Positions 1 to 9,270 of a stretch of 64,000 nucleotides of DNA are shown here, piece after piece (position 1 is the stretch's first letter; each line of letters opens with the position of its first letter). This DNA comes from Mesonia maritima. Lineage in GTDB: Bacteria > Bacteroidota > Bacteroidia > Flavobacteriales > Flavobacteriaceae. Location of the stretch: positions 496,001 through 560,000 of the forward strand of contig NZ_JBHLUA010000012.1 of assembly GCF_042433895.1 (NCBI RefSeq), read 5' to 3'. The position numbers and the translations under genes were made by a program. Under the pieces are notes generated by a model. That model was not told the origin of the DNA, did not search any database, and saw only the letters and a list, made by a program, of their open reading frames with translations.

Positions 1-474
1 TTTTATAGAAACTTCTTGTTGGTCTGCTTTACCATATAAATAAATTGATCCGCCGGTATAAATTTTTACTTTTAGGTTTTTAACTTCTATTTCTAACGCA
101 ATTCTGCTTCCTTCTTGTGCTGAAACAGTTAAATTTTCTTGTTTTATAATTTTAGAAGCATCGACTTCAGCGCCTTCGTTTATATCTAAAATTTCAAAAG
201 ATTTATAGTAAATTTCTACTTGCGTGTCATCTTCACTCCAAATATTATCGAGTTCAGATTTAATCTTCAGAACATTTCCATGCACTTTTGCTTCTACTTC
301 TTCCTTTTCTACACCTTTGGCAATAATTTTATTTTCGGTGGAAGGAATTAAAGTTGCATTAATCTTATTGAATATTTTTATTTCATTAAAATCTTCTTCG
401 ATTTTAATTTCAATTTCTTGTGCAAACGCTTGCAACGATAATAAACTGATAACTAATAAAATATAGGTTTTCAT
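1..474 (-). CDS. Head-GIN domain secreted protein (3' end outside window)
   Basis: The reading frame is open from an ATG at 474 to the left edge, so about 158 N-terminal residues are present and the C-terminus is missing. It starts with a short signal peptide (MKTYILLVISLL, cleavage near AFAQE). The rest is beta-rich and polar, with repeated E/K/I strands (for example EIKIFNKINATLIPS and GAEVDASKI). This pattern fits the head-GIN/DUF2807 putative auto-transporter adhesin family, which forms a beta-helix outside the inner membrane. The ATG lies 2 nt after the rnr stop, so the two are probably co-transcribed. The physiological role of the family is not known. The family call rests on pattern only. 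Confidence 0.72.
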   Translation of the reverse strand, partial: MKTYILLVISLLSLQAFAQEIEIKIEEDFNEIKIFNKINATLIPSTENKIIAKGVEKEEVEAKVHGNVLKIKSELDNIWSEDDTQVEIYYKSFEILDINEGAEVDASKIIKQENLTVSAQEGSRIALEIEVKNLKVKIYTGGSIYLYGKADQQEVSIK

Positions 475-476
475 AA

Positions 477-2678
477 TTACATTTCTACTTCAGCTTTTGT
501 GCCTATTAAATTAAAATCTAAATGGCGTTTTACCAAATCGGCATTTTTTACAGTTACATAAACTTCATCGCCAAGTTGATACGTTTTATGTGTATTTCTA
601 CCCACAATTGCATATTGTTCTTGGTCAAAATCGAAGTGATCTTCTTTAATATCTCGTAAACGAACCATTCCTTCGCATTTATTTTGTTCAATTTCAATGT
701 AAATTCCCCATTCGGTTACGCCAGAAATTACACCTAAAAACTGCTCGTTTTCATGATCTTTCATGAATTTTACTTGCATATATTTTATAGAATCGCGCTC
801 TGCATTGGTTGCAAAATTTTCCATATCGCTGCAATGCGCACTTTTTTCTTCATAATCATCTTGATTGGCAGAATCTTTACCTTCTAAATAGGCTTGTAAC
901 AAACGATGAACCATTACATCCGGATAACGTCTAATTGGCGAGGTGAAATGCGAATAATAATCGAATGCTAACCCGTAATGCCCAATATTATTCGTACTGT
1001 AATAGGCTTTACTCATGGTGCGAATAGTTAGGGTATCGACTAAATTTTGTTCTTTTTTTCCTTCAACATCCTTTAATAATCTATTTAAAGAAGAATTAAT
1101 ACTTTTTTTATCTTTTAAATTAATGGAATGCCCGAATTGCGATACAATATTTTGAAGGGAATTTAATTTTTCATCATCCGGTTCGTCGTGACAACGGTAA
1201 ACAAATGTTTTCTTCGGTTCTTTTTTTCCGACAAATTCTGAAACTTTTCTGTTGGCTAACAACATAAATTCCTCGATGAGTTTATTGGCGTCTTTTGATG
1301 TTTTAAAATAAACACCAATAGGCTCGTTTTCTTCATTTAAATTGAATTTTACTTCAACTTTATCAAAAGAAATTGCTCCTTGACTCATGCGTTTTGCACG
1401 CATTTTTTTCGCTAAACTATCTAAGGTTAAAACCGCATCTACAATTTCTGGTGCGGTAGTGTACATTTTATCGGTAATGGAAATATCACTTGGTATATCG
1501 CCTGCTTTTGTTTCAATTATATGTTGTGCTTCTTCGTAAGCAAATCGCGCATCGCTATAAGTTACCGTTCTACCAAACCATTGGTTTACAACTTCCGCTT
1601 TTTTATTCATTTCAAAAACAGCAGAAAAGGTATATTTTTCTTCATTTGGGCGAAGTGAACACGCGTTATTGGATAAAACTTCTGGTAACATTGGTACCAC
1701 GCGATCTACTAAATATATTGAAGTTGCGCGTTCGTAAGCTTCTTCATCGAGAATGGTTCCCGGTTGTAAATAATGCGAAACATCGGCAATGTGAATTCCG
1801 ATTTCATAATTTCCGTTTTCAAGAATTTTAAAACTCAACGCATCATCAAAATCTTTCGCATCTTTAGGATCTATCGTAAACGTGAGCGTTTCGCGCATAT
1901 CACGACGCTTTTGGATTTCACTTTCTTGAATGGATGTATCGATTTGATCTGCAAATTCTTCTACTTCTTTTGGAAAATCGTGCGGTAAACCGTTTTCAAC
2001 CAAAATAGATTGCATCACGGTTTCGTGTTCACCGGGTTTTCCTAAAATTTCAATTACTTTTCCGAAAGGTGAATCGGCGTCGTCCGGCCAATCTTCTACT
2101 TCAACTAAAACCACCGTATTATCTTCGGCTTTCATGGTTTTGTTTTTCGGCACAAAAATATCGGTATACATTTTTCCGCTTTTCACTTCTACAAACCCGA
2201 AGTTTTGTTGCAATTGTAAAACGCCAACAAATGTAGTTTTCTTACGTTCTAAAACTTGGGTAATTTCACCTTCATTGTTACGTCTTCTACGGCGTTTATA
2301 GACATAAACTTGTACAAAATCGCCGTGAAAAGCTTTGTTTAAATTTTTATTTGGAATAAAAATATCTTCTTCTAACCCATCTACAATTACATAACCGTCT
2401 TTTTTTGAAGTGATTTCGAGAAAGCCCTCATAATAATCTCGTTTTTCATTGATTTGAAATTTACCGCGATCGGTTTCAATGATTTGTTTTTTGCCGGCAA
2501 GATGTGCTAATTTTCGAATAATTTGATTTCTGCTATTCGCATCATCTACGTTTAATTTTGCAGCAATTTGTTTATAATTCAATGCTTCAGAAGCATTTTT
2601 TCTTAAAATAGTGAGTATTTGTTTTGAAAGATTTTCAATCTTTTGATTGCCTTTATTTTTCTTTTTTCGTTTTGTCAT
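477..2678 (-). CDS. rnr: Ribonuclease R
   Basis: This is a 3'-5' exoribonuclease of the RNase II/R (RNB) family that degrades structured RNA. In order I read a basic N-terminus (TKRKKKNKG), an N-terminal winged-helix region, cold-shock domains, the RNB catalytic core with its Asp cluster (DPKDAKDFDDAL) and the HFTSPIRRYPD motif, and a C-terminal S1 domain (FLGVISGVTEWGIYIEI). A run of five arginines (KRRRRR) sits in the cold-shock region. I chose the ATG at 2678 (733 aa) because family members begin close to the MTKR segment. An in-frame ATG at 2723 would add 15 residues that look non-conserved. The gene is followed at 2 nt by the head-GIN gene. Confidence 0.95.
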   Translation of the reverse strand: MTKRKKKNKGNQKIENLSKQILTILRKNASEALNYKQIAAKLNVDDANSRNQIIRKLAHLAGKKQIIETDRGKFQINEKRDYYEGFLEITSKKDGYVIVDGLEEDIFIPNKNLNKAFHGDFVQVYVYKRRRRRNNEGEITQVLERKKTTFVGVLQLQQNFGFVEVKSGKMYTDIFVPKNKTMKAEDNTVVLVEVEDWPDDADSPFGKVIEILGKPGEHETVMQSILVENGLPHDFPKEVEEFADQIDTSIQESEIQKRRDMRETLTFTIDPKDAKDFDDALSFKILENGNYEIGIHIADVSHYLQPGTILDEEAYERATSIYLVDRVVPMLPEVLSNNACSLRPNEEKYTFSAVFEMNKKAEVVNQWFGRTVTYSDARFAYEEAQHIIETKAGDIPSDISITDKMYTTAPEIVDAVLTLDSLAKKMRAKRMSQGAISFDKVEVKFNLNEENEPIGVYFKTSKDANKLIEEFMLLANRKVSEFVGKKEPKKTFVYRCHDEPDDEKLNSLQNIVSQFGHSINLKDKKSINSSLNRLLKDVEGKKEQNLVDTLTIRTMSKAYYSTNNIGHYGLAFDYYSHFTSPIRRYPDVMVHRLLQAYLEGKDSANQDDYEEKSAHCSDMENFATNAERDSIKYMQVKFMKDHENEQFLGVISGVTEWGIYIEIEQNKCEGMVRLRDIKEDHFDFDQEQYAIVGRNTHKTYQLGDEVYVTVKNADLVKRHLDFNLIGTKAEVEM

Positions 2679-2909
2679 GTATTGAATTCTATTGCTTTTA
2701 AAATTACAGTTTAAATTCGACATTCAATATCTTTCTAATTAAAGTTTTGTTAAGTCAGCTTTTAACATTTCGTTTTTTAAAAAGTGCTCTTCATCAGATT
2801 TAATGAATACTTAAAATTAATTTTACCTTAATTTGTTAAATATTATTTAAAATTTATTATTTTTGGTAATGTAATTTGATTATTATAAAATTATTTTTAC
2901 AAAATAACC

Positions 2910-3071
2910 ATGTTTAAACCACGTAAACTTCAATTTTTATTTATTCTTATCTTTTTATTAGGAGTAGTGACGGTTATTTACATTATTAATTTCAGTTTAA
3001 ATCACTCGTTTGATGATGAAATTAAAAGACAAACTGCTATAAGTCTCGTAAAATTAAGTGAGCTTGCTTAA
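2910..3071 (+). CDS. Small membrane protein, 53 aa, or remnant of a longer gene
   Basis: An ATG ORF of 53 codons encodes a basic start (MFKPRKLQ), one strong membrane segment at about residues 8-28 (FLFILIFLLGVVTVIYIINF), then a polar tail (DDEIKRQTAISLVKLSELA). The layout resembles the first transmembrane segment and start of the periplasmic domain of a sensor kinase. It could therefore be the 5' remnant of a lost gene rather than a functional short protein. The next 770 bases hold no continuation that I can recognise. It is too short for confident gene calling. Confidence 0.35.
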   Translation: MFKPRKLQFLFILIFLLGVVTVIYIINFSLNHSFDDEIKRQTAISLVKLSELA

Positions 3072-3788
3072 TTTTTAGCTTTACTTTTTGATTTTTTTCT
3101 AATAGAAACCTTCCCTATTTCTATTTATTCTTTAAAGATTTTTATTTAGGAAACCTGCAATCATTTTTTTCAGTTTCATAAAAGTTAATTTCTGACTCTT
3201 CTAATTATAGAATTTCCTAAGTTTTCTACGCTAGTTTAAAAGTTAGGCAGTATTTCAATCTTCAGAATTTAATTCAAAAATAATTAAAGAGAACTTTCAA
3301 ATAAAATTCAAAATACAATCAGACTTGTTAACAGTATACATGATTATATTTCTTCTTTCTTTAAATTTAAAAAAATAAATGATGATTATGATTGCTTGTG
3401 AATAGCGGTATATTTTATCAGATTTAAATTAGGTAAAGTTGAAATTGATATTCTGTAAACATATAATACTTTGGATTGTTAATTTTAAAGGCTTGAAAAC
3501 TAAGGAATTTTAATATGTTGTTAACATTTGTTGAAAATAGTTTACAAGACTTAAGGTTAATTTTAAGCTTCAATTTTTGTTGTTAATAATTCAATTTTAC
3601 CTCTTCATAACTTTTCGAGAAAAACTAACAACTCAATTTTGAAATCTAAGAATTTCGTCCTTATTGATTTTTTTAATTGAATTGCAAAAAAAGCTTATAA
3701 AAAGTAACCTAAACTTATTCACAATTAGTGTTTAATTCTAAAGGCTTATAAAATAACGCATTGTGAATTTTAATTAACAAGCAATAAA
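3072..3788. other. AT-rich non-coding stretch
   Basis: About 720 bases of very AT-rich DNA with stops in all frames and no ORF that looks coding. I see no tRNA, strong hairpin or direct repeat in it. It may be a decayed gene downstream of the 53-codon ORF, or a long leader or regulatory region. Confidence 0.6.
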
Positions 3789-3818
3789 TTGGAGTTAAAA
3801 AGGCTTTGTTTACCTTTG
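3789..3818 (+). promoter_or_regulatory. Promoter of rpiB
   Basis: A TTG at 3789-3791 and a TACCTTTG box at 3811-3818 are 19 nt apart. They match the Bacteroidota -33/-7 consensus (TTG and TAnnTTTG). Transcription should begin near 3823, about 18 nt before the rpiB ATG. Confidence 0.6.
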
Positions 3819-3840
3819 TAAAAATTCTTAAAAAGGACTC

Positions 3841-4272
3841 ATGAAAATAGCTATTGGTAATGATCACGCCGGAACTTCGTATAAAAAAACGATTGTAGAT
3901 TATTTACAATCCCAAGGTATAGAAATTTCTAATTACGGAACAGACGCTGAAGAAAGTGTAGATTATCCAGATTTTGTACATCCGGTTGCAAAAGATGTAG
4001 AGGATAAAAAAGTTGAATTAGGAATCATTATCTGTGGGAGCGGTAACGGTGCTGCAATGACGGCTAATAAACATCAAAATGTTCGTGCTGCTTTATGTTG
4101 GACGTCAGAAATTGCCACGTTAGCGCGAGAACATAACGACGCAAATATTTTAAGTATTCCCGCAAGATTTACTTCAGAACATCAAGCTTTAGAGATGGTA
4201 AAAATATTTTTAAATACAAAATTTGAAGGCGGAAGACACCAACGCAGAGTCGAAAAAATAGCCTGTCAATAA
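3841..4272 (+). CDS. rpiB: Ribose-5-phosphate isomerase B
   Basis: It interconverts ribose-5-phosphate and ribulose-5-phosphate in the non-oxidative pentose phosphate pathway. The 143-aa protein has the usual family length. It shows the N-terminal GNDHAG motif and a catalytic cysteine at residue 65 in ICGSGNG, the place of the catalytic base Cys of RpiB proteins. A typical tail follows (RAALCWTSEIATLAREHNDANIL). The loop reads CGSGNGA rather than the commoner CGTGIG, so a related sugar-phosphate substrate is not excluded. The CDF transporter gene follows 11 nt downstream, so they may share a transcript. Confidence 0.92.
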   Translation: MKIAIGNDHAGTSYKKTIVDYLQSQGIEISNYGTDAEESVDYPDFVHPVAKDVEDKKVELGIIICGSGNGAAMTANKHQNVRAALCWTSEIATLAREHNDANILSIPARFTSEHQALEMVKIFLNTKFEGGRHQRRVEKIACQ

Positions 4273-4283
4273 GTTAATAATGT

Positions 4284-5201
4284 ATGGGTTCTTCACACAG
4301 CCATAATCACAACCATTCACATACGCCGGTAAATGGGAAAAACTTACTTTTTTCCATTTTTCTAAATATCGTTATTACGCTAGCCCAAGTAATTGGCGGT
4401 TTAATAAGCGGAAGTTTATCATTACTTTCTGATGCGTTGCATAATTTTAGTGATGTACTTTCACTCATTATTAGTTTTATTGCCAATAAAATGGCAGGAA
4501 AAGATGCTTCAGTCAGTAAAACTTTTGGTTATAAACGCGCCGAAATTATTGCAGCCTTTGTAAACGCGGCTTCCCTAATTGTCATTGCAATTTTATTAAT
4601 AAAAGAAGCGGTCGAACGTTTTTTAGAGCCGCAAGCTATAAATTCTGAAATGGTAATTTGGCTGGCTTTATTAGCCATCGCCGGAAATGGTTTTAGTGTC
4701 TTGCTTATGAAAAAAGACAGCAAAACCAATATGAATATGCGCTCTGCATATTTACATTTATTAACCGATATGTTAGCTTCCGTAGCAGTTTTAATTGGTG
4801 GTTTATTAATGAAATTCTATCAAATTTATTGGGTAGATAGTCTTTTAACTGCAGGAATCGCCATTTATTTAATAATTGTAGGTTTCGATTTGCTAAAATC
4901 TTCTTTTAGGGTTTTAATGCTTTTTACGCCCAATGAAATTACGATTCAAGATATAGTTGAAAAAGTCTGTAAAATTGAAAAGGTAAAAAATATCCATCAC
5001 ATTCATATTTGGCAACTCAATGAAGATGAAGTTCATCTGGAAGCACATATGGATTTTCATGAAAATATTACCTTGTCTGAATTCGATTTAATATTAGAGA
5101 AAATTGAAAAAGTAATTCAAAAAGAATTCGGGATTAACCATATTAACATTCAACCAGAATTTAATAAACCCGATAGTAAAGCCATTATTGTTCAAGATTA
5201 A
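4284..5201 (+). CDS. CDF-family divalent cation efflux transporter
   Basis: This is an inner-membrane proton-coupled exporter of zinc or similar divalent metals (ZnT/CzcD type). The 305-aa protein has a His-rich N-terminus (SHSHNHNHSH, residues 4-13) and about six membrane segments. The two metal-site helices are clear (SDALHNFSD near residue 50 and HLLTDMLAS near 157). A cytosolic C-terminal domain carries His and acidic residues (HHIHIWQLNEDEVHLEAH). The ATG at 4284 keeps the His-rich leader intact. The metal is inferred from the family. The GNAT gene follows at 12 nt. Confidence 0.92.
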   Translation: MGSSHSHNHNHSHTPVNGKNLLFSIFLNIVITLAQVIGGLISGSLSLLSDALHNFSDVLSLIISFIANKMAGKDASVSKTFGYKRAEIIAAFVNAASLIVIAILLIKEAVERFLEPQAINSEMVIWLALLAIAGNGFSVLLMKKDSKTNMNMRSAYLHLLTDMLASVAVLIGGLLMKFYQIYWVDSLLTAGIAIYLIIVGFDLLKSSFRVLMLFTPNEITIQDIVEKVCKIEKVKNIHHIHIWQLNEDEVHLEAHMDFHENITLSEFDLILEKIEKVIQKEFGINHINIQPEFNKPDSKAIIVQD

Positions 5202-5213
5202 ATCTATTTTCTA

Positions 5214-5654
5214 TTGAAAATTTCCATTAAAAAATTTGAAGAATTAACTTTAACTGAATTATATCAAATTTTACAATTACGTTCAGAAGTTTTTGTGGTA
5301 GAGCAAGATTGCGTTTATCAAGATATCGACGGAAAAGACCAAGAAGCGCTTCATATAATCGGAAAAAAATCTGATAAAATTGTGGCTTACACACGCTGTT
5401 TTGCTCCCGGAATTTATTTTGAAGAAGCCGCCATTGGTCGCGTAGTGGTTCAAGAAAATGAACGAAAAAATAAATTAGGACACCAAATTTTAGAAGCTTC
5501 TATTCAAGCTATTCATAAAAAATTTACTACTTCTCACATAAAATTATCTGCGCAACAATACCTCACTAAATTCTACGAAACACATAATTTTAAGCAAATT
5601 GGTGAAGGTTATTTAGAAGATGGCATTCCGCATATCGCGATGATAAAAAAATAA
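5214..5654 (+). CDS. ElaA-like GNAT N-acetyltransferase
   Basis: This is a small GNAT-fold acyl-CoA transferase of the ElaA type; the substrate is unknown. It is 146 aa, full length for the family. The ElaA hallmark is present near the N-terminus (LRSEVFVVEQDCVYQDIDGKDQEALH, in which R-EVF-EQ--Y-D-D--D is conserved). The acetyl-CoA binding strand and loop follow (AAIGRVVVQENERKNKLGHQILE). It starts on TTG, 12 nt after the CDF gene, and no better in-frame ATG lies nearby. It is probably the last gene of an rpiB-CDF-elaA run. Confidence 0.85.
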   Translation: MKISIKKFEELTLTELYQILQLRSEVFVVEQDCVYQDIDGKDQEALHIIGKKSDKIVAYTRCFAPGIYFEEAAIGRVVVQENERKNKLGHQILEASIQAIHKKFTTSHIKLSAQQYLTKFYETHNFKQIGEGYLEDGIPHIAMIKK

Positions 5655-5955
5655 ATTTTCAGCATTTCATTTCCACCTCACGCTTCATTTTAAAAGAAAC
5701 CATTTGACTTACAAGTATTTTAAATTTCGATTATCATCTAAATTGTTTGTGCAAATGTCTTTTTATGAATAGTTTTGCGCGCTCTTATGAAAAAGAATCT
5801 TATCACATATAACTTCAAACTTACGCCGCCATAGCGGAATTATCTTCCATGTAAAGCACTTTTATCTTTTCAATTTCAGGAAAGAATATATTTCAATAAA
5901 AAAATTCTCGCTTTCGGTATACTGAAAGCACTCACTTTTTAACATTCAACTTTTT
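5655..5955. other. Intergenic region upstream of SulP, with a palindrome
   Basis: No gene is visible in these 301 bases. The one structured site is an almost perfect 20-nt inverted repeat at 5910-5929 (GCTTTCGGTATACTGAAAGC), centred on GTATAC and ending 26 nt before the SulP start. It could be an operator or a small leader hairpin. Confidence 0.5.
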
Positions 5956-7494
5956 ATGAAAAAAGTATTTAACCTTTTCGATTTTAATCAAAAAGTAAAT
6001 TATAAGACTGAGATTCTCGCAGGTCTCACCGTAGCTATGACAATGATTCCTGAATCATTATCTTTTGCTATTCTCGCAGGATTTCCTCCACTTGTAGGTT
6101 TATATGGAGCTTTTATTATGGGTTTAATTACTGCTATTTTTGGTGGTAGACCTGGTTTAGTTTCTGGTGGAGCAGGTGCCACTGTAGTCGTATTAATTGC
6201 TTTAATGAATTCACACGGTTTAGATTACGTTTTTGCTGCTGTTGCTTTAGCGGGAGTCATTCAGTTAATTGTAGGAGTTTTTAAGCTTGGTAAATTTATT
6301 CGTTTAGTCCCGCAACCGGTTATGTTTGGTTTTGTAAATGGTTTGGCAGTCATAATTTTTATGGCGCAATTAGAACAATTTAAAACGGTCATTAATGGCG
6401 AAGTTTCTTGGATCACTGGAATGCCATTTTTAATAATGGCTAGTTTGGTCGCTTTAACAATTGCTATTATATTAATTCTTCCAAAATTTACTAAAGCTAT
6501 TCCGGCTTCATTAGTAGCAATTTTGGTAGTTTTTGGAATTGTTCTTGGGTTCGATATAGATACAAAACAAGTAGTAGATATTGCTTCGGTAAGTGGTACG
6601 TTACCTCCTTTTCATATTCCTGAGATTCCGTTTACGTTAGAAACTTTACAAATTATTCTTCCTTACGGATTAATAATGGCAGCGGTTGGTTTAACAGAAG
6701 GTTTATTGACTTTAAATTTAGTTGATGAAATTACAAAAACTAAAGGAAATAGTAACCGAGAATGTCTAGCACAAGGAACTGCAAATATTGCTAACGGATT
6801 TTTTTACGGAATGGGAGGCTGCCCAATGCTTGCACAAACTTTGGTAAACTTATCCTCAGGTTCTAGAGCAAGATTATCAGGAATTATTGCAGCGTTAACT
6901 ATTTTGGTTATTATTTTGGTTGGTGCTCCGGTAATTGAATTATTACCAATGGCAGCTTTAACTGGTGTAATGATTATGGTAGCTATTGGTACGTTCGAGT
7001 GGACAAGCTTTAGAGCATTCACAAAAATGCCAAAACATGATATTTTTGTTATGTTAGTCGTTACAATTATTACAATTGTAATGCATAATTTAGCTTTAGC
7101 AGTTTTAATTGGTGTAATTATTTCGGCTTTAGTTTTTGCTTGGGAAAGTGCAAAACGAATTCGTGCAAGAAAAAGAATTGATGAAAACGGCGTTAAATAC
7201 TATGAATTATACGGACCGCTATTTTTCGGTTCAACAGCTGCTTTTGCTGAAAAATTTGATGTAGAAAACGATCCTGAAGAAGTAGTTATAGATTTTGCTG
7301 AAAGTAAAATTACCGATATGAGTGCGATTGATGCAGTAAATAAAATTACAGAACGTTACCAAAAAGAAGGTAAAAAAATTCATTTGAAACATCTTAGTTC
7401 AGATTGTAGAAGATTATTACACAATGCTGATAAAATTATAGATGTAAATATAATTGAAGATCCTACCTATAAAGTAGTTTCAGATAGTTATTAA
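5956..7494 (+). CDS. SulP-family anion transporter with STAS domain
   Basis: This is an inner-membrane SLC26/SulP carrier for sulfate, bicarbonate or another anion. The 512-aa protein has the family signature near the N-terminus (AGLTVAMTMIPESLSFAILAG) and ten or more hydrophobic segments to about residue 400. A cytosolic STAS domain follows at about 425-500 (LYGPLFFGSTAAF, then VVIDFAESKITDMSAIDAV with the conserved D-S---D-S/A pattern). The substrate cannot be read from the sequence. It has its own upstream region with a palindrome and a strong terminator downstream, so it is probably monocistronic. Confidence 0.93.
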   Translation: MKKVFNLFDFNQKVNYKTEILAGLTVAMTMIPESLSFAILAGFPPLVGLYGAFIMGLITAIFGGRPGLVSGGAGATVVVLIALMNSHGLDYVFAAVALAGVIQLIVGVFKLGKFIRLVPQPVMFGFVNGLAVIIFMAQLEQFKTVINGEVSWITGMPFLIMASLVALTIAIILILPKFTKAIPASLVAILVVFGIVLGFDIDTKQVVDIASVSGTLPPFHIPEIPFTLETLQIILPYGLIMAAVGLTEGLLTLNLVDEITKTKGNSNRECLAQGTANIANGFFYGMGGCPMLAQTLVNLSSGSRARLSGIIAALTILVIILVGAPVIELLPMAALTGVMIMVAIGTFEWTSFRAFTKMPKHDIFVMLVVTIITIVMHNLALAVLIGVIISALVFAWESAKRIRARKRIDENGVKYYELYGPLFFGSTAAFAEKFDVENDPEEVVIDFAESKITDMSAIDAVNKITERYQKEGKKIHLKHLSSDCRRLLHNADKIIDVNIIEDPTYKVVSDSY

Positions 7495-7513
7495 ATGTAG
7501 AATTATCTAATTG

Positions 7514-7548
7514 AAACAGCCGAAAAATTTATTTTTTCGGCTGTTTTT
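7514..7548 (+). terminator. Terminator of SulP gene
   Basis: An inverted repeat (AACAGCCGAAAAA / TTTTTCGGCTGTT) with a 3' T-run lies about 20 nt after the SulP stop and before the convergent glycosyltransferase gene. Confidence 0.85.
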
Positions 7549-7569
7549 ATAAAAAATATCGATTCACAT

Positions 7570-8241
7570 TTAACTTAACCAACGTTTCCCGAATTTTAGT
7601 AATTTTTCTTTTTCAATGCCGCGGAAAAAACCAAACATAATTAGCGCGTAAACCAATTGTGTTTTAAAATTTCCATTTTTATCATAGGTTCGGGTACTTA
7701 CTAAAACATCTTCTTGAATAACCTTATAATCCGCTATTTTTGAAGCGCGTTTTATAAAATCATATTCTTCCATCAGTTTTAGCGATTCATCATAACCGTT
7801 GAGTTTCTCAAAGAAATTTTTAGTAATCCACAAGGTTTGTCCGCCGCCGCGAAACATCATTCCTTTATAGCGGGAAAAGTAACTATTCAGCAGTAAGAAT
7901 TTATTATTCGTATTGAATAACGAGCGGAAACAACCAAAAGGAACATTTTTAATTTCCTTTAAAATAGCGTCATCAAAATTTTTAGGCGGAATGCTATCTG
8001 CGTGCACAAAATAGAGAATATCGCCAGAAGCTTTTTTCGCGCCAAGATTCATTTGTTTTGCTCTACTTTTAGCCGAATCGAACACTAAAGCGCCAAAAGA
8101 TTTTGCTATTTTTTTACTTTCATCTTTACTTCCACCATCCACAATAATTATTTCTTTTGCTTTACTTTCCACTAAATGCGGTAAAAGAATTTTAAGGTTC
8201 TCTTCTTCATTAATTATGGGAATAATAATGCTAATGGTCAT
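7570..8241 (-). CDS. Family 2 glycosyltransferase, TIGR04283-like
   Basis: A 223-aa GT-A fold glycosyltransferase without membrane anchors. The N-terminus is the classic nucleotide-sugar site (ISIIIPIINEEENL, then EIIIVDGGSKD). The metal-binding position reads YFVHADSIPP instead of plain DxD, and an acceptor-side motif follows (GGGQTLWITKNFFEKLNGYDE). This combination is characteristic of TIGR04283 proteins, which have been associated with arsenosugar biosynthesis. No partner gene of such a pathway is adjacent, so the substrate is unassigned. Confidence 0.82.
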   Translation of the reverse strand: MTISIIIPIINEEENLKILLPHLVESKAKEIIIVDGGSKDESKKIAKSFGALVFDSAKSRAKQMNLGAKKASGDILYFVHADSIPPKNFDDAILKEIKNVPFGCFRSLFNTNNKFLLLNSYFSRYKGMMFRGGGQTLWITKNFFEKLNGYDESLKLMEEYDFIKRASKIADYKVIQEDVLVSTRTYDKNGNFKTQLVYALIMFGFFRGIEKEKLLKFGKRWLS

Positions 8242-8356
8242 CGATTGAAATTTGAAAATTTAAGCTAGTTTTTCAGCCATTTTTTATTTATTAAGTGAAT
8301 TTTCTAAATAGGAAATACAAAATCCTCTATGTGATTTTTAATCTGTTTTATAAAAA

Positions 8357-9172
8357 TTATCGGTAATTATCTAAATCTAATTCCCAATTATAATCAAGAA
8401 ACTCTACATCAGGATCTGAAGATTGCGGAATTAACTTATAATTTTTTAAAATTTTTATCACACCATCTTTTCCATTAAAATCTGCCCGAAACCAATCCAT
8501 TAAACGTGGAACAAAAACTTTTTCTTCTGCTTTTTTGTAATTCACTTCTTTGCTGAGGTAATTTTTTGCCGATTTTTCTAATTGTTCATCCAACGAATTT
8601 ACTTCATAAAAATAGACTGGCGGACAGCTTTTAGCACCACAATTCAATGCAAAATGAATGCGCCAATCTACTTCGCTCACGCGGAAGGTTTTTTCAAATT
8701 TTGAAGCAAACGGATCTTTTAAATGCCCATATGATAATTTTACGCGCGAATTCCGAATAAAACCGTGTTCAATATCATCGAGGCTTAATTTTTCGCCCAC
8801 AATGGTAAATAATTCATCTTTAAAAAAGTCAGATCTATTTTTGTATAAATCAGGATTTTTCTTCAATAAATATTGTACATACGTATTGTAAATATTTAGC
8901 CAAAACGCTTTTTTCTTCGTATCGGTATTTAAAGTTTTTTTCAGCGTTTCTTTGGGTAAATTCGCTAATTGCATAACATATTTTTCGGCATTTTTTCCTT
9001 CTTTTACCGCATAGAAAAAATTCTTGGAAAGTTGAAAAGGATCTACTTGTGATTGAGAAATCTTAAGGTTTTGTGTGCTTTTTGCCGTTTGTCCACAAGC
9101 TATTATAAAAATAAAATTCGATAAAAAAAGTAGCGTAAATAAAGGTTTAAATTGAACATTTAAATTTTTCAT
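8357..9172 (-). CDS. DUF547 lipoprotein
   Basis: A 271-aa exported lipoprotein (lipobox near FIIACGQ) with a DUF547 domain. The family's most conserved stretch is visible as HFALNCGAKSCPP, preceded by a typical helix (FWLNIYNTYVQYLL). DUF547 has no settled function; its Cys/His/Asn set hints at a protease-like fold. The ATG at 9172 gives a clean signal peptide (MKNLNVQF); an ATG 9 nt upstream is also in frame. It lies between the glycosyltransferase and the DUF1853 gene with ordinary spacing. Confidence 0.85.
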   Translation of the reverse strand: MKNLNVQFKPLFTLLFLSNFIFIIACGQTAKSTQNLKISQSQVDPFQLSKNFFYAVKEGKNAEKYVMQLANLPKETLKKTLNTDTKKKAFWLNIYNTYVQYLLKKNPDLYKNRSDFFKDELFTIVGEKLSLDDIEHGFIRNSRVKLSYGHLKDPFASKFEKTFRVSEVDWRIHFALNCGAKSCPPVYFYEVNSLDEQLEKSAKNYLSKEVNYKKAEEKVFVPRLMDWFRADFNGKDGVIKILKNYKLIPQSSDPDVEFLDYNWELDLDNYR

Positions 9173-9270
9173 AGCAAACACACTTTTGGTTTTAAATACC
9201 TACGAAAAAATACGAAAAAAAGTTGAAGTTATTTTTAAACTTATAGTCTGTAATATTGGAAGAAAGAAAA

